A DNA stretch of 64,000 nucleotides from Xanthobacteraceae bacterium (GTDB lineage: Bacteria > Pseudomonadota > Alphaproteobacteria > Rhizobiales > Xanthobacteraceae): assembly GCA_029239875.1 (NCBI GenBank), contig JARBUD010000002.1:248001-312000 (forward strand), given 5' to 3'. Position numbers and translations under genes: made by a program. The notes under the pieces are model-generated. The model saw nothing but the letters and a program-made list of their open reading frames with translations. It was not told the origin of the DNA and searched no databases. Of this stretch, positions 39,163 through 49,898 are shown piece after piece; positions within the stretch are counted from its first letter, which is position 1, and the number at the start of each line of letters is the position of its first letter.

Positions 39163-39486
39163 ATGCACACCGCCCTGTTCTTCGCCGCCGCGGCCTTCTT
39201 CGAGATCGCCGGCTGCTTCGCCTTCTGGGCGGTGGTGCGCAATGGCGCGAGCGCGCTGTGGCTGGCGCCGGGCGCGGTGAGTCTCGTCGCCTTCGGCGCG
39301 ATCCTCACGCAGGTGGACGCGACCGTGGCCGGGCGCGCCTTCGCCGCCTATGGCGGGGTCTATGTCGCCGCTTCGCTGATCTGGCTGTGGGCGGTCGAGG
39401 GTTTCCGTCCGGACCGCTGGGACATGATGGGCGGCGCGGTCTGCGTCGTCGGCGCCGCCATCGTGGTGTTCGGGCCGCGCGGCTGA
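39163..39486 (+). CDS. YnfA family small membrane protein (UPF0060)
   Basis: The 107-residue protein has four transmembrane helices and matches the YnfA/UPF0060 family: [17 protein letters not shown] at the start, the central [19 protein letters not shown] motif, and [13 protein letters not shown] before the last helix. The family is structurally like small multidrug transporters, but the natural role is unclear. GGAGAAGGA is directly upstream of the ATG. Its stop is five bases from the convergent polyprenyl synthase stop. Confidence 0.9.
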   Translation: MHTALFFAAAAFFEIAGCFAFWAVVRNGASALWLAPGAVSLVAFGAILTQVDATVAGRAFAAYGGVYVAASLIWLWAVEGFRPDRWDMMGGAVCVVGAAIVVFGPRG

Positions 39487-39490
39487 CGCG

Positions 39491-40513
39491 TTACCTCACT
39501 CGGGCGATGCAGAAATCCACCACGTCGATCAGTGCCGACTTGGCCGGGCCGGCGGGTAGCGCCGCGAGCGCCGCCTTGGCCTCGTCGCCATAGAAGCGGG
39601 CACGCTCCACCGTCTCGGCGAGCGCGCCGTGGCGGGTGAGCAGCGATAGCGCTCGCTCGAGGTCCCCCTCGCCGATCTCGCCTTCCTCGAGGCAGCGGCG
39701 CCAGAATCCCCGTTCATCCTCGTTCGCCCGGCGCACCGCCAGCACGATGGGCAGGGTGATCTTCCCCTCACGGAAATCGTCGCCGACATTCTTGCCGAGA
39801 TCGGCGCCCGAGCCGCCATAGTCCAGCGCGTCGTCGACCAATTGGAAGGCGATGCCAAGATTCATGCCATAGGCGCGCGCCGCGGCCTGCTCCGCCTCCG
39901 GCCGCCCGGCCAGCACCGGCCCGACCTCGCAGGCGGCGGCGAACAGCTCGGCGGTCTTGCCGCGAATGACGGCGAGATAGGCCTCCTCGTCGGTGGCGAT
40001 GTTCTTGGCGGCGGCGAGCTGGGCGACCTCGCCCTCGGCGATCACCACGGCGGCGGTCGACAGGATGTCGAGCGCCCGCATCGAGCCGACCTCGATCATC
40101 ATGCGGAAGGCCTGGCCGAGCAGGAAGTCGCCGACCAGCACGCTCGCCTCGTTGCCCCACAGCATGCGGGCGGCGAGCTTGCCGCGGCGCATCTCACTGT
40201 CGTCGACCACGTCGTCATGCAGCAGCGTCGCCGTGTGCATGAACTCGACGGACGCCGCGAGCTTCACCGCGCCGTCGCCCTCGTAGCCGGACAGCGCGGC
40301 GGTGGCGAGGGTGAGCATGGGCCGCAGCCGCTTGCCGCCGGACGAGATGAGATGCTGCGCGACCTCGGGAATCATGGTCACGTCGGAGCCGGTGCGCGAC
40401 AGGATGAGCGCGTTCACGCGGTCCATGTCGGCACGCACGAGGGTGACGATGCCCTCGATGGAGGGCTCGGCCGCGACCTCGGCGGCAGGATCGAAAGGCA
40501 AAGCGACGGCCAC
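39491..40513 (-). CDS. ispB: Polyprenyl diphosphate synthase (octaprenyl/decaprenyl type)
   Basis: This enzyme makes the long prenyl chain of ubiquinone from farnesyl-PP and IPP. The 340-residue protein has the first Asp-rich motif LLHDDVVDDSEMRRG and the second LVDDALDYGG, plus the IPP-binding GGKRLRPML. Chain length (likely C50 in this group) cannot be read from sequence alone. I place the start at GTG 40513 (VAVALPFDP); the frame is open far upstream but that part is non-coding. It is 206 bp from the divergent DUF2007 gene and close to ispE. Confidence 0.92.
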   Translation of the reverse strand: MAVALPFDPAAEVAAEPSIEGIVTLVRADMDRVNALILSRTGSDVTMIPEVAQHLISSGGKRLRPMLTLATAALSGYEGDGAVKLAASVEFMHTATLLHDDVVDDSEMRRGKLAARMLWGNEASVLVGDFLLGQAFRMMIEVGSMRALDILSTAAVVIAEGEVAQLAAAKNIATDEEAYLAVIRGKTAELFAAACEVGPVLAGRPEAEQAAARAYGMNLGIAFQLVDDALDYGGSGADLGKNVGDDFREGKITLPIVLAVRRANEDERGFWRRCLEEGEIGEGDLERALSLLTRHGALAETVERARFYGDEAKAALAALPAGPAKSALIDVVDFCIARVR

Positions 40514-40720
40514 GGGCTGTTTCCGGTTTGACGAGGCGCGAGACCATATTGAACGCCCGGCGGCGACGGCAAGTACCGTCCTCCACCGGAAGCACCACCG
40601 CCAACCCCCGGAGCGCCCGCACGCCCCCGCCCCCTCGCAATAGCGCAATCCGGTGACGGGGGAAAAGCGGCAGATCGCAGCGACCTCCGCTTTTGCGTCG
40701 AATAATGCCATGATGGCGCC

Positions 40721-40945
40721 ATGCGCGAGCTGCTCCGCACCAATGACGTCGTGCTGATTTCCGCGGTCGAGGCGCTGCTCGACGGCGCGGGCATCGGCCA
40801 TATCGTGCTCGACCAGCATATGAGCGTGCTGGAGGGCTCCATCGGCCTGCTGCCGCGCCGGCTGCTGGTGGAGGACGACGAGCTCCCGCGCGCCCGCCGC
40901 CTGCTCGGCGAGGCGGGCCTCGCCGCCCAGCTCGTCACGGATTGA
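40721..40945 (+). CDS. DUF2007 domain protein
   Basis: This is a 74-residue soluble protein. The core MRELLRTNDVVLISAVEALL and the RRLLVEDDELPRARRLL segment match the DUF2007 family of small putative signal-transducing proteins. No enzyme motif is visible. Its stop is three bases before the methyltransferase ATG, so the two are probably cotranscribed. Confidence 0.85.
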   Translation: MRELLRTNDVVLISAVEALLDGAGIGHIVLDQHMSVLEGSIGLLPRRLLVEDDELPRARRLLGEAGLAAQLVTD

Positions 40946-40948
40946 GTG

Positions 40949-41725
40949 ATGGAGGTAAGCCTCGAGGCGCCACTGCAGGAAGTGGTTACGGACGACATCT
41001 TCCTCGGCGGCAAGTTGCGCCTGCTCCAGCCCGCGCGCGGCCACCGCGCCGGCCACGACGCCATGCTGCTGGCGGCGAGCGCACCGTCGGATGCGCGCCG
41101 AGCGGTCGATCTCGGGGCCGGCGTCGGCGCCGCCGGGCTCGCCCTGGCCGCGCGAATCGAGAATGCCGAAGTGGTCCTGGTCGAGATCGATCCGGCGGCG
41201 GCTGCCCTTGCCGCGCGCAACGCGGCGCGCCAGCAGCCGGATCTCTCCGCGCGAATCACCGTGGTGACGGCGGACGTCGCCACTCTCGGCCGCCCCTCCG
41301 GACCGGCGCTGCCGGCGGCGCGCACGGCCGACCTCGTGCTGATGAACCCGCCCTTCAACGATCCCGCCCGCCACCGCACCTCGCCGCATGCGGGCCGGGC
41401 GCTGGCGCACAGCGTGGCGGATGCCGACCTCGACATCTGGCTGCGCGCCGCCGAGCGGCTGCTGGAGCCCGGCGGGCGGCTCGCCTTGATCCATCGGCCG
41501 GAGGCGATCGAGGCGATATTGGCGGGAATGAAGGGCCGTTTCGGTGCCGTGACGATCCGCCCGGTGCACCCGACGCCGGCCGCGCCAGCCATCCGCGTGC
41601 TGGTCGGTGCGGTGAAAGGAAGGCGCACCGCCCCGGCGCTGCTGCCCGGCCTCGTTCTGGCGGATCGCGACGGCCGCCCTAGCGCGGAGGCCGAGCGCAT
41701 CTTGCGCAGCGGCGAGGGGATTTGA
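40949..41725 (+). CDS. TrmN6-like class I methyltransferase
   Basis: The 258-residue protein has a Rossmann-fold SAM site (VDLGAGVGAAGLALAAR, acidic VLVEIDP) and the amino-methyltransferase motif NPPF at 133-136, preceded by TDDIFLGGKLRLLQPARGHR. This set matches tRNA1(Val) A37 N6-methyltransferase-like proteins (TrmN6/YfiC). Substrate is inferred, and other N6-adenine targets are possible. ATG 40949 is three bases after the DUF2007 stop; a GTG at 40946 is the alternative. Confidence 0.88.
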   Translation: MEVSLEAPLQEVVTDDIFLGGKLRLLQPARGHRAGHDAMLLAASAPSDARRAVDLGAGVGAAGLALAARIENAEVVLVEIDPAAAALAARNAARQQPDLSARITVVTADVATLGRPSGPALPAARTADLVLMNPPFNDPARHRTSPHAGRALAHSVADADLDIWLRAAERLLEPGGRLALIHRPEAIEAILAGMKGRFGAVTIRPVHPTPAAPAIRVLVGAVKGRRTAPALLPGLVLADRDGRPSAEAERILRSGEGI

Positions 41726-41764
41726 GCTTCTTCGTTATCGTCCCAACAGCTGGGCCCGCGCGAC

Positions 41765-41870
41765 GTCATCCTGAGGTGCGAGCGTAGCGAGCCTCGAAGG
41801 ATGGTCGCTTGAGCGTACCCGGACGAACATCCTTCGAGGCCCGGCGAAACGCCGGGCACCTGAGGATGAC
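41765..41870. repeat. Family B inverted repeat, full copy
   Basis: The left arm begins GTCATCCTGAGGTGCGAGCG and contains TCGAAGGATGG; the right arm contains CATCCTTCGAGGCCCGG and ends CACCTGAGGATGAC. It fills much of the gap before the S49 peptidase gene. Confidence 0.85.
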
Positions 41871-41962
41871 GATCATGGGAGGGAGGCGGCGAATTCCGAA
41901 CGGCATATGGACGGTCGGTTCACCGCTTGAGCGACAACGATCCGCATCCTATCTCTTTCCCC

Positions 41963-42859
41963 ATGGCCAACTCATCCCTCCTCGCCGATCTCCGCCGCCG
42001 CCTCGATCCTCTCCTCCCCGCGAAGTTCCGCGGCGACACGCCCGTGGTGCCGGTGGTCCGGCTCAGCGGCGCCATCGGCATGGCGAGCCCGTTCCGCCCC
42101 GGCATCACCTTCGCCAACACCGCCAGGGCGCTGGAGCGCGCCTTCGCTGTGAAGGGCGCCAAGGCGGTGGCGCTGGTCATCAATTCGCCCGGCGGCGCGC
42201 CGGCGCAGTCGCACCTCGTCTACAAGCGCATCCGCGCGCTGGCGGAAGAGAAGCGGCTGCCGGTCATCGCCTTCGTCGAGGACGTGGCGGCCTCGGGCGG
42301 CTACATGCTCGCCTGCGCGGCCGACGAGATCGTCGCCGATGTGTTCTCCATCGTCGGCTCGATCGGCGTGGTCAGCGCCGGGTTCGGCTTCCCGCGGGCG
42401 CTGGACAAGCTCGGCATCGACCGGCGCGTCTACACCGCCGGCGAGCGCAAGGTGATGCTCGACCCGTTCCAGCCGGAGAAGGAAGAGGACATCGAGCGGC
42501 TGAAGGCGCTTCAGCAGGAGATCCATGCCGCCTTCGTCGACCTGGTGAAGCAGCGGCGCGGGGACGTGCTGAGCGCGGACGAATCCACCCTGTTCTCCGG
42601 CGAGTTCTGGGCGGCGCCGCAGGCGCAGGGCCTCGGCCTCGTCGATTCCATCGGCGACATGCGCTCTTTCCTGCGTGCCCGCTACGGCGACAAGGTCCGC
42701 ACCCCGCTGATCGAATCGAAGGCCGGCCTGTTCGGCCGCCGCTCGCCGGGCGTGATGAAGCTCGGCGGCGGATTCGGTGGAGAGGTCGGCGCGGGGGCCG
42801 CCGAAGCACTCATTTCCGCCGCAGAGGAGCGCGCATCATGGGCGCGCTTCGGGCTCTAG
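41963..42859 (+). CDS. S49 family serine peptidase (SppA-like)
   Basis: The 298-residue protein belongs to the S49 peptidases that degrade signal peptides and membrane protein fragments. The catalytic Ser111 lies in EDVAASGGYML and the general-base Lys163 in YTAGERKVML, as in the short, single-domain SppA forms. The LVINSPGG segment is also conserved. A clear signal sequence is missing. I use ATG 41963; a TTG at 41927 would add 12 residues. It is followed by the 64-residue membrane protein gene at 42891. Confidence 0.88.
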   Translation: MANSSLLADLRRRLDPLLPAKFRGDTPVVPVVRLSGAIGMASPFRPGITFANTARALERAFAVKGAKAVALVINSPGGAPAQSHLVYKRIRALAEEKRLPVIAFVEDVAASGGYMLACAADEIVADVFSIVGSIGVVSAGFGFPRALDKLGIDRRVYTAGERKVMLDPFQPEKEEDIERLKALQQEIHAAFVDLVKQRRGDVLSADESTLFSGEFWAAPQAQGLGLVDSIGDMRSFLRARYGDKVRTPLIESKAGLFGRRSPGVMKLGGGFGGEVGAGAAEALISAAEERASWARFGL

Positions 42860-42890
42860 CCTGCCGCTCGCGACATCCGGACAAATCGCC

Positions 42891-43085
42891 ATGCCGCCCG
42901 TCATCGTGCTCGCCATCGGCGCCTTCGGCGCCGCCGCCCTGGTCAAGCTGCTGGCCAGGGAATCCCGCCGCGTGAACGCCGAGCTCGACGCCGTGCGCCG
43001 CAGCGAGGAAGCCCAGGCGCCGCTGCCCGGCCACACCCTGCGCCGCGATCCGGCGACCGGCGAATACCGGCCGAGCGATTCGTAA
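42891..43085 (+). CDS. Small membrane-anchored hypothetical protein
   Basis: The 64-residue protein has a single N-terminal transmembrane helix (VIVLAIGAFGAAALVKLLA) and then a charged tail containing ESRRVNAELDAVRR and DPATGEYRP. I recall similar small proteins in Hyphomicrobiales next to SppA-like genes. Function unknown. It starts 31 bp after the S49 stop and is probably in the same transcript. Confidence 0.6.
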   Translation: MPPVIVLAIGAFGAAALVKLLARESRRVNAELDAVRRSEEAQAPLPGHTLRRDPATGEYRPSDS

Positions 43086-43103
43086 GGCGGCCTCCTTGAA
43101 GTT

Positions 43104-43137
43104 GTCATCCCGGACGCGCCCAAGGCGCGATCCGGAA
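43104..43137. repeat. Family A half copy
   Basis: GTCATCCCGGACGCGCC and a short GGCGCGATCCGG inner arm are seen, without the outer right arm. With the next repeat it occupies much of the 316-bp gap before macA; the remainder, 43267-43401, shows nothing clear beyond a likely promoter region. Confidence 0.6.
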
Positions 43138-43158
43138 ACACTTTCCGGCCATGCGCGA

Positions 43159-43266
43159 CCTCATCCTGAGGTGCGAGCGGAGCGAGCCTCGAAGGATGTT
43201 CGCTTAAGCGCGCCTGGATGAGCATCCTTCGAGGCCCGGCCCGTGGCCGGGCACCTCAGGATGAGG
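43159..43266. repeat. Family B inverted repeat, full copy
   Basis: The left arm CCTCATCCTGAGGTGCGAGC leads to TCGAAGGATG, and the right arm CATCCTTCGAGGCCCGG ends GCACCTCAGGATGAGG. It precedes macA. Confidence 0.85.
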
Positions 43267-43401
43267 TTCTTCTCAGGCCTTGGCGGATGAACGGCCTGGA
43301 ACCCCTCCAATCTCGTCGGCAAACCCTATCATTACCGCGAATTCACTTTGTCCGCCGGGACTTACGCCTTACCCCTTTTGATGAACGAGGGTGACGGCGC
43401 G

Positions 43402-44604
43402 ATGTTGCAGAAGTCGGAAAGCGGCTGGACGAGCGAGAAGACGGCACGCCGCCGGCGGTCCCGCCGCTGGCCCTGGATGCTCGCCTTCGCCGCGCTGGTC
43501 GCCGCCGGCGGCTACTACTATTACGGCGGCACCACCGAGCCCGCGGCGCCGGTGATGCAGACCGCCAAGGTCGAGCTCGGCGATATCGAGACCACGGTCA
43601 CCGCCATCGCCAAGATGCAGCCGAAAAATTACGTGGACGTCGGCACGCAGGTCTCAGGCCAGCTGCGCACCATCCTTCCCGATGTCGGCGCGCTGGTGAA
43701 GAAGGGCGACCTGCTGGCCGAGATCGATCCCACCGTCTACCAGACCCGCGTCGCCGGCGACCGCGCCAGCCTCGACAATCTGCGCGCGCAGCTGGCCCAG
43801 GCGGAAGCCCAGCTCACCCTCGACAAGCTGCGCAACGAGCGCGCCCAGCAGCTCCTGAAGAACCAGTCCGGCAGCAAGGACGCGGCCGACGCCGCCGAGG
43901 CGACCGAGCGCATCAGCGAAGCCAAGATCGACGCGCTGAAGGCGCAGATCGCCCAGACCCAGGCGACGCTCGAGGGCGACCTCGCCAATCTCGGCTACAC
44001 CAAGATCTACGCGCCGATGGACGGCACGGTGGTGTCGATCACGGCCCGCGAGGGCTCGACGCTCAATGCCAACCAGTCGGCGCCCATCGTGCTGCGGATC
44101 GCCGACCTTCAGACCATGACGGTCACCGCGCAGGTGGCGGAGGGCGACATCCCGAAGATCACCGTCGGCACGCCGGCCTATTTCTCCACCCTCGGCCTGC
44201 CCGACCGGCGCTGGCAGGGCACGGTGCGGCAGATCGAGCCGACGCCGACCATCGTCAACGACGTGGTGCTCTACAACGTGCTAATCGACGTGCCGAACGC
44301 CGACCTGATGCTTATGACCGACATGACGGCACAGGTGTTCTTCCGCCTCGGCGACGCCAAGGGCGTGCCGCTGGTGCCGACCGCGGCCGTACGCACGGCG
44401 CGCGGCGGCGCCCAGAGCGTGCGCGTCCTCACCGCGCAGGGTCCCCAGGAACGGACGATCAAGACCGGCCTGTCCAACCGCAGCATGACGCAGGTCACCG
44501 AAGGGCTTGAGCCCGGCGAGACCGTCATCGTCGGCTCGGGCGCCCCGGCCGCCCCGCGCCCGGCCGGGCCGCAGCGTCCGCCCATGCCGCCGCGCCTCGG
44601 CTGA
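43402..44604 (+). CDS. macA: MacA-like periplasmic adaptor (membrane fusion protein)
   Basis: MacA links the inner-membrane ABC transporter MacB to an outer-membrane channel and stimulates its ATPase. The 400-residue protein has a cytoplasmic basic start (RRRRSRRWPW), one transmembrane helix, the lipoyl-type half DVGTQVSGQLRTILPDVGAL, a coiled-coil hairpin rich in Ala/Gln/Leu (about 110-190), the second lipoyl half YTKIYAPMDGTVVSITAREG, and the beta-barrel VTAQVAEGDIPKITVG. I chose ATG 43402 with GAGGG upstream; ATG 43381 is possible. macB follows after a family B repeat. Confidence 0.9.
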   Translation: MLQKSESGWTSEKTARRRRSRRWPWMLAFAALVAAGGYYYYGGTTEPAAPVMQTAKVELGDIETTVTAIAKMQPKNYVDVGTQVSGQLRTILPDVGALVKKGDLLAEIDPTVYQTRVAGDRASLDNLRAQLAQAEAQLTLDKLRNERAQQLLKNQSGSKDAADAAEATERISEAKIDALKAQIAQTQATLEGDLANLGYTKIYAPMDGTVVSITAREGSTLNANQSAPIVLRIADLQTMTVTAQVAEGDIPKITVGTPAYFSTLGLPDRRWQGTVRQIEPTPTIVNDVVLYNVLIDVPNADLMLMTDMTAQVFFRLGDAKGVPLVPTAAVRTARGGAQSVRVLTAQGPQERTIKTGLSNRSMTQVTEGLEPGETVIVGSGAPAAPRPAGPQRPPMPPRLG

Positions 44605-44686
44605 GGGGGCAACAAATGACTTCCTTTGCATCTATCACCCATGACACGCCCTCATCCTGAGGTGCGAGCGCAGCGAGCCTCGAAGG

Positions 44687-46723
<2,037 letters not shown>

Positions 46724-46761
46724 GCCCCTCCGTTCGCCGCGTTCCGGACGGCTCGCAACGA

Positions 46762-46868
46762 GCATCCTTCGAGGCTCGCCTTCGGCTCGCACCTCAGGAT
46801 GAGGTTGCTCTTTTTCACAGAAGAGGTCTCCTCATGCTGAGGTGCCGCCCGCAGGGCGGCCTCGAAGC
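46762..46868. repeat. Rearranged or broken family B element
   Basis: A right arm (ATCCTTCGAGGC...CTCAGGATGAGG, 46762-46805) lies before a left arm-like part (CTCATGCTGAGGTGC to CTCGAAG, about 46829-46868). The order is inverted relative to the other copies, as if two elements were joined or one was rearranged. It lies between macB and purD, together with only a short remaining gap. Confidence 0.6.
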
Positions 46869-46951
46869 ACGCAGGCGGCCATGCCCCTTGCCCCCCGCCG
46901 CCCGAACGTTTAGGCGGAGCGCAGGGGCTGGCGCATCAAGGGGCTTGGCGC

Positions 46952-48229
46952 ATGAACGTTCTTCTGCTCGGCTCGGGTGGCCGCGAGCATGCGCTCGCCT
47001 GGAAGCTGGCGCAGAGCCCGCTCATGGGCCGCTTCTTCGCGCTGCCGGGCAATCCGGGCATCGCCGAGCACGCCATTTGCTTCGAAAGCATCCCGATCAC
47101 CGACCACGACGCCATCGTCGCCGTCTGCGCGGCGGAGAAGATCGACCTCGTGGTCGTCGGCCCCGAGGCGCCGCTGGTGGACGGCATCGCCGACCGGCTG
47201 ATCAACGAGGGCATCCCGGTCTTCGGCCCGCGCCGGGTGGCGGCGCAGCTCGAAGGCTCGAAGCTGTTCACCAAGGAGCTGTGCAAGGCGCACGACATCC
47301 CCACCGCCGCCTTCGGCCGCTTCACTGAGGCCGAGGACGCCCGCGCCTTCGTGCGCAGGCACGGCGCGCCGATCGTGCTCAAGGCCGACGGGCTGATGGC
47401 CGGCAAGGGCGTCATCGTCGCCATGACGCTGGACGAGGCGCTGGCCGGCGTCGACGAGGTCTTCGCCATGGGCGGCGAAGACGGCGGCTTTCGCACCGAG
47501 ATCCTGATCGAGGAGTTCCTCGAGGGCGAGGAGGTGTCGTTCTTCTGCCTGGTCGACGGCGAGACCGTGCTGCCCTTCGGCTCGGCGCAGGACCACAAGC
47601 GCGCCTATGACGGCGACGAGGGTCCGAACACCGGCGGCATGGGTGCCTATTCGCCCGCGCCCATCTTCACCGCCGAGATGGAGCGGCGCACGCTGCACGA
47701 GATCGTCCGGCCGACCGCCCGGGCGCTCGCCGACGCCGCCAGCCCCTATCGCGGCGTGCTGTTCGCCGGGCTGATGATCACCGCGCAGGGACCGAAGCTG
47801 ATCGAATACAATGTCCGCTTCGGCGACCCCGAATGCCAGGTGCTGACGATGCGGCTGGAGGGCGACCTGCTGCCGCTGCTGCATGCGGTCGCCACCGGCC
47901 GGCTGGAGGACCACGACATCGGCATGAAGCCGGAGGCCGCCATCACCGTGGTGATGGCGGCGAACGGCTATCCCGGTCCCTACGAGAAGGGCTCGCGCAT
48001 CGGCGGGATCGAGGCGGCGGAGACGGTGCCCGGCGTGAAGGTGTTCCACGCCGGGACGCGCCGCGCGGGTGACGACATCGTCGCCAATGGCGGGCGAGTG
48101 CTCGCCGTCACCGCCATCGGTGCCAATGTCGCCGAGGCGCGCGAGCGGGCCTATGACGCCATCGGCCGCATCGACTGGCCGGAAGGCTTCCACCGCACCG
48201 ATATCGCCTGGCGGGCGCTGGGCGAATAG
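46952..48229 (+). CDS. purD: Phosphoribosylamine-glycine ligase (GAR synthetase)
   Basis: PurD catalyses the second step of purine synthesis, joining phosphoribosylamine and glycine with ATP. The 425-residue ATP-grasp enzyme shows [16 protein letters not shown] at the start, [17 protein letters not shown], and the ATP-grasp core [17 protein letters not shown]. The conserved [17 protein letters not shown] and [10 protein letters not shown] are present. Its ATG follows GGGGCTTGGCGC. It is encoded alone on the plus strand, 78 bp before the patatin gene. Confidence 0.96.
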   Translation: MNVLLLGSGGREHALAWKLAQSPLMGRFFALPGNPGIAEHAICFESIPITDHDAIVAVCAAEKIDLVVVGPEAPLVDGIADRLINEGIPVFGPRRVAAQLEGSKLFTKELCKAHDIPTAAFGRFTEAEDARAFVRRHGAPIVLKADGLMAGKGVIVAMTLDEALAGVDEVFAMGGEDGGFRTEILIEEFLEGEEVSFFCLVDGETVLPFGSAQDHKRAYDGDEGPNTGGMGAYSPAPIFTAEMERRTLHEIVRPTARALADAASPYRGVLFAGLMITAQGPKLIEYNVRFGDPECQVLTMRLEGDLLPLLHAVATGRLEDHDIGMKPEAAITVVMAANGYPGPYEKGSRIGGIEAAETVPGVKVFHAGTRRAGDDIVANGGRVLAVTAIGANVAEARERAYDAIGRIDWPEGFHRTDIAWRALGE

Positions 48230-48307
48230 CGCGTTCGCTCTGGCGGCGCGGCCGGCCGATCCCCATGTTCAAACAAATGCCGCGCTCCTGTGGCATGGGG
48301 CGTGGCC

Positions 48308-49276
48308 ATGGACGATTCTTCCACCATTTCCCGGCATCGCCATCCGCCGACGGAACCCCACGCGCCGCATGAGCACGAGGCGGGCCATCGCGTCCGCGCG
48401 CCGCATCGGCCTGAGCCGGTCATCGTCTCCCCGGGCCCGGAGACGGCGCCGGAAAACCGCCCGACGCTCGCGGTCGCGCTCGGCTCGGGCGGCGCGCGCG
48501 GCCTGTCGCATATCCTCGTGCTGGAAGCGCTGGACGAGCTCGGCCTGCGTCCCACCGCCATGGCCGGCGCCTCGATCGGCGCGCTGTTCGCCAGCGCCTA
48601 TGCTGCCGGCATGCCGGCACGCGACATCCGCCATCTCGTCACCCACACGCTGCGCAACCGCGGCGAGGTGATGAAGCGCCTGCTGGCCGCGCGGGTCGGA
48701 CGCATCACCGACCTCTTCGGCGGGCTCGGCAACCCCGTGCTGGTCGACGCCGAGCGGGTGATCGACGGCTTCATCCCCGGTGTCGTGCCGCAGAATTTCG
48801 AGGATCTGCAGATCCCGCTGCAGGTGGTGGCGACCGACTATTGGGAGCGCTGCGAGCGCACTTTCGCTGACGGGCCAATTCGCCCGGCGGTGGCGGCCTC
48901 GCTCGCCATTCCCGGCCTGTTCCGTGCCGTGCAGCATGACGGCCATACGCTGTTCGACGGCGGCGCGGTGAACCCGCTGCCCTTCGACCTCCTGCGCTCC
49001 AAGGCCGAGATCGTGATCGCCGTCGACATCACCGGCGGCCATGGCGCCGAGACGCGCGGCGTGCCCGCGCCCTTCGAGGCGATGTTCGCGACCTTGCAGA
49101 TCATGGCGAGCGCCATCGTCGGCGAGAAGCTCAAGGCCGGCGCGCCGGACATCCTCATCCGGCCGAACGTGCATGATTTCCGCGTGCTCGACTTCTTCCG
49201 CGCCACCGCGATCCTCAAAGCTGCCGAGCCGATCAAGGACGAGGTGAAGCGCCGGCTGGAAGCGGTGCTGGGCTAG
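48308..49276 (+). CDS. Patatin-like phospholipase family protein
   Basis: The 322-residue protein has the patatin fold: oxyanion loop GSGGARGLSH at 59-68, nucleophile Ser89 in GASIG, and the catalytic Asp217 in FDGGAVNPLP. Such bacterial RssA/YchK-type proteins are serine lipid acyl hydrolases, mostly uncharacterised. A His/Pro-rich, probably disordered leader (HRHPPTEPHAPHEHEAGH) precedes the domain, with no signal peptide. ATG 48308 is chosen over an in-frame GTG at 48290. It is convergent with tadA with only four bases between the stops. Confidence 0.88.
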   Translation: MDDSSTISRHRHPPTEPHAPHEHEAGHRVRAPHRPEPVIVSPGPETAPENRPTLAVALGSGGARGLSHILVLEALDELGLRPTAMAGASIGALFASAYAAGMPARDIRHLVTHTLRNRGEVMKRLLAARVGRITDLFGGLGNPVLVDAERVIDGFIPGVVPQNFEDLQIPLQVVATDYWERCERTFADGPIRPAVAASLAIPGLFRAVQHDGHTLFDGGAVNPLPFDLLRSKAEIVIAVDITGGHGAETRGVPAPFEAMFATLQIMASAIVGEKLKAGAPDILIRPNVHDFRVLDFFRATAILKAAEPIKDEVKRRLEAVLG

Positions 49277-49280
49277 CTCG

Positions 49281-49724
49281 TCAGAGTTTTCCCGGCCAGC
49301 GCCGCTCGGCGAAGAACTCGCGCAGCAGTTCGGCCGATTCCCGCTCGCCGAGGCCGCCATAGGCTTCCGGCCGGTGGTGGCAGGTCGGCTGGGAGAAGAA
49401 GCGCACGCCGTTCTCCACCGCTCCGCCCTTCGGGTCCGGCGCGCCGTAATAGATCCGCCGCAGCCGGGCGAAGGAGATGGCGCCGGCGCACATGGTGCAG
49501 GGCTCCAGCGTGACGTAGAGGTCGCATTCGGCGAGCCGGTCGTTGCCGAGCACCGAGGCGGCGGCGCGGATCACCATCATCTCGGCATGGGCGGTGGGAT
49601 CGGCGAGCTCGCGCATGCGGTTGCCCTCGGCGGCGAGCGCGGTGCCGTTGCGCACCAACACCGCGCCGACCGGCACCTCGCCGCGCGCGCCGGCCTTGGC
49701 CGCCTCGGCCAGCGCCAGCAACAT
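49281..49724 (-). CDS. tadA: tRNA-specific adenosine deaminase TadA
   Basis: TadA converts the wobble adenosine 34 of tRNA-Arg(ACG) to inosine. The 147-residue zinc deaminase shows HAE at 46-48 (zinc His and catalytic Glu) and PCTMC with Cys76 and Cys79, plus the N-terminal ARGEVPVGAVLV. The Arg- and Gly-rich C-terminus is typical. The start is uncertain: ATG 49724 begins at MLLALAEAA; a GTG at 49808 would add 28 residues. It is divergent from the pseudouridine synthase gene. Confidence 0.92.
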   Translation of the reverse strand: MLLALAEAAKAGARGEVPVGAVLVRNGTALAAEGNRMRELADPTAHAEMMVIRAAASVLGNDRLAECDLYVTLEPCTMCAGAISFARLRRIYYGAPDPKGGAVENGVRFFSQPTCHHRPEAYGGLGERESAELLREFFAERRWPGKL

Positions 49725-49898
49725 GAAGTCGGTCCGCGCCCGTGCGGCACCCGAATTCGCTGCCGTAGAACCGCCGTTGCCTGAATTGTCCGTCGTCAAC
49801 GTCCCCACCTGCCCAAAAGCGCGCCCGAAGCTCGCAAAAGCTCGCACCGTCTCGCCGGACGTGCTAGCACCCGCGGCCTTGAGACTGGATTGAATCCC

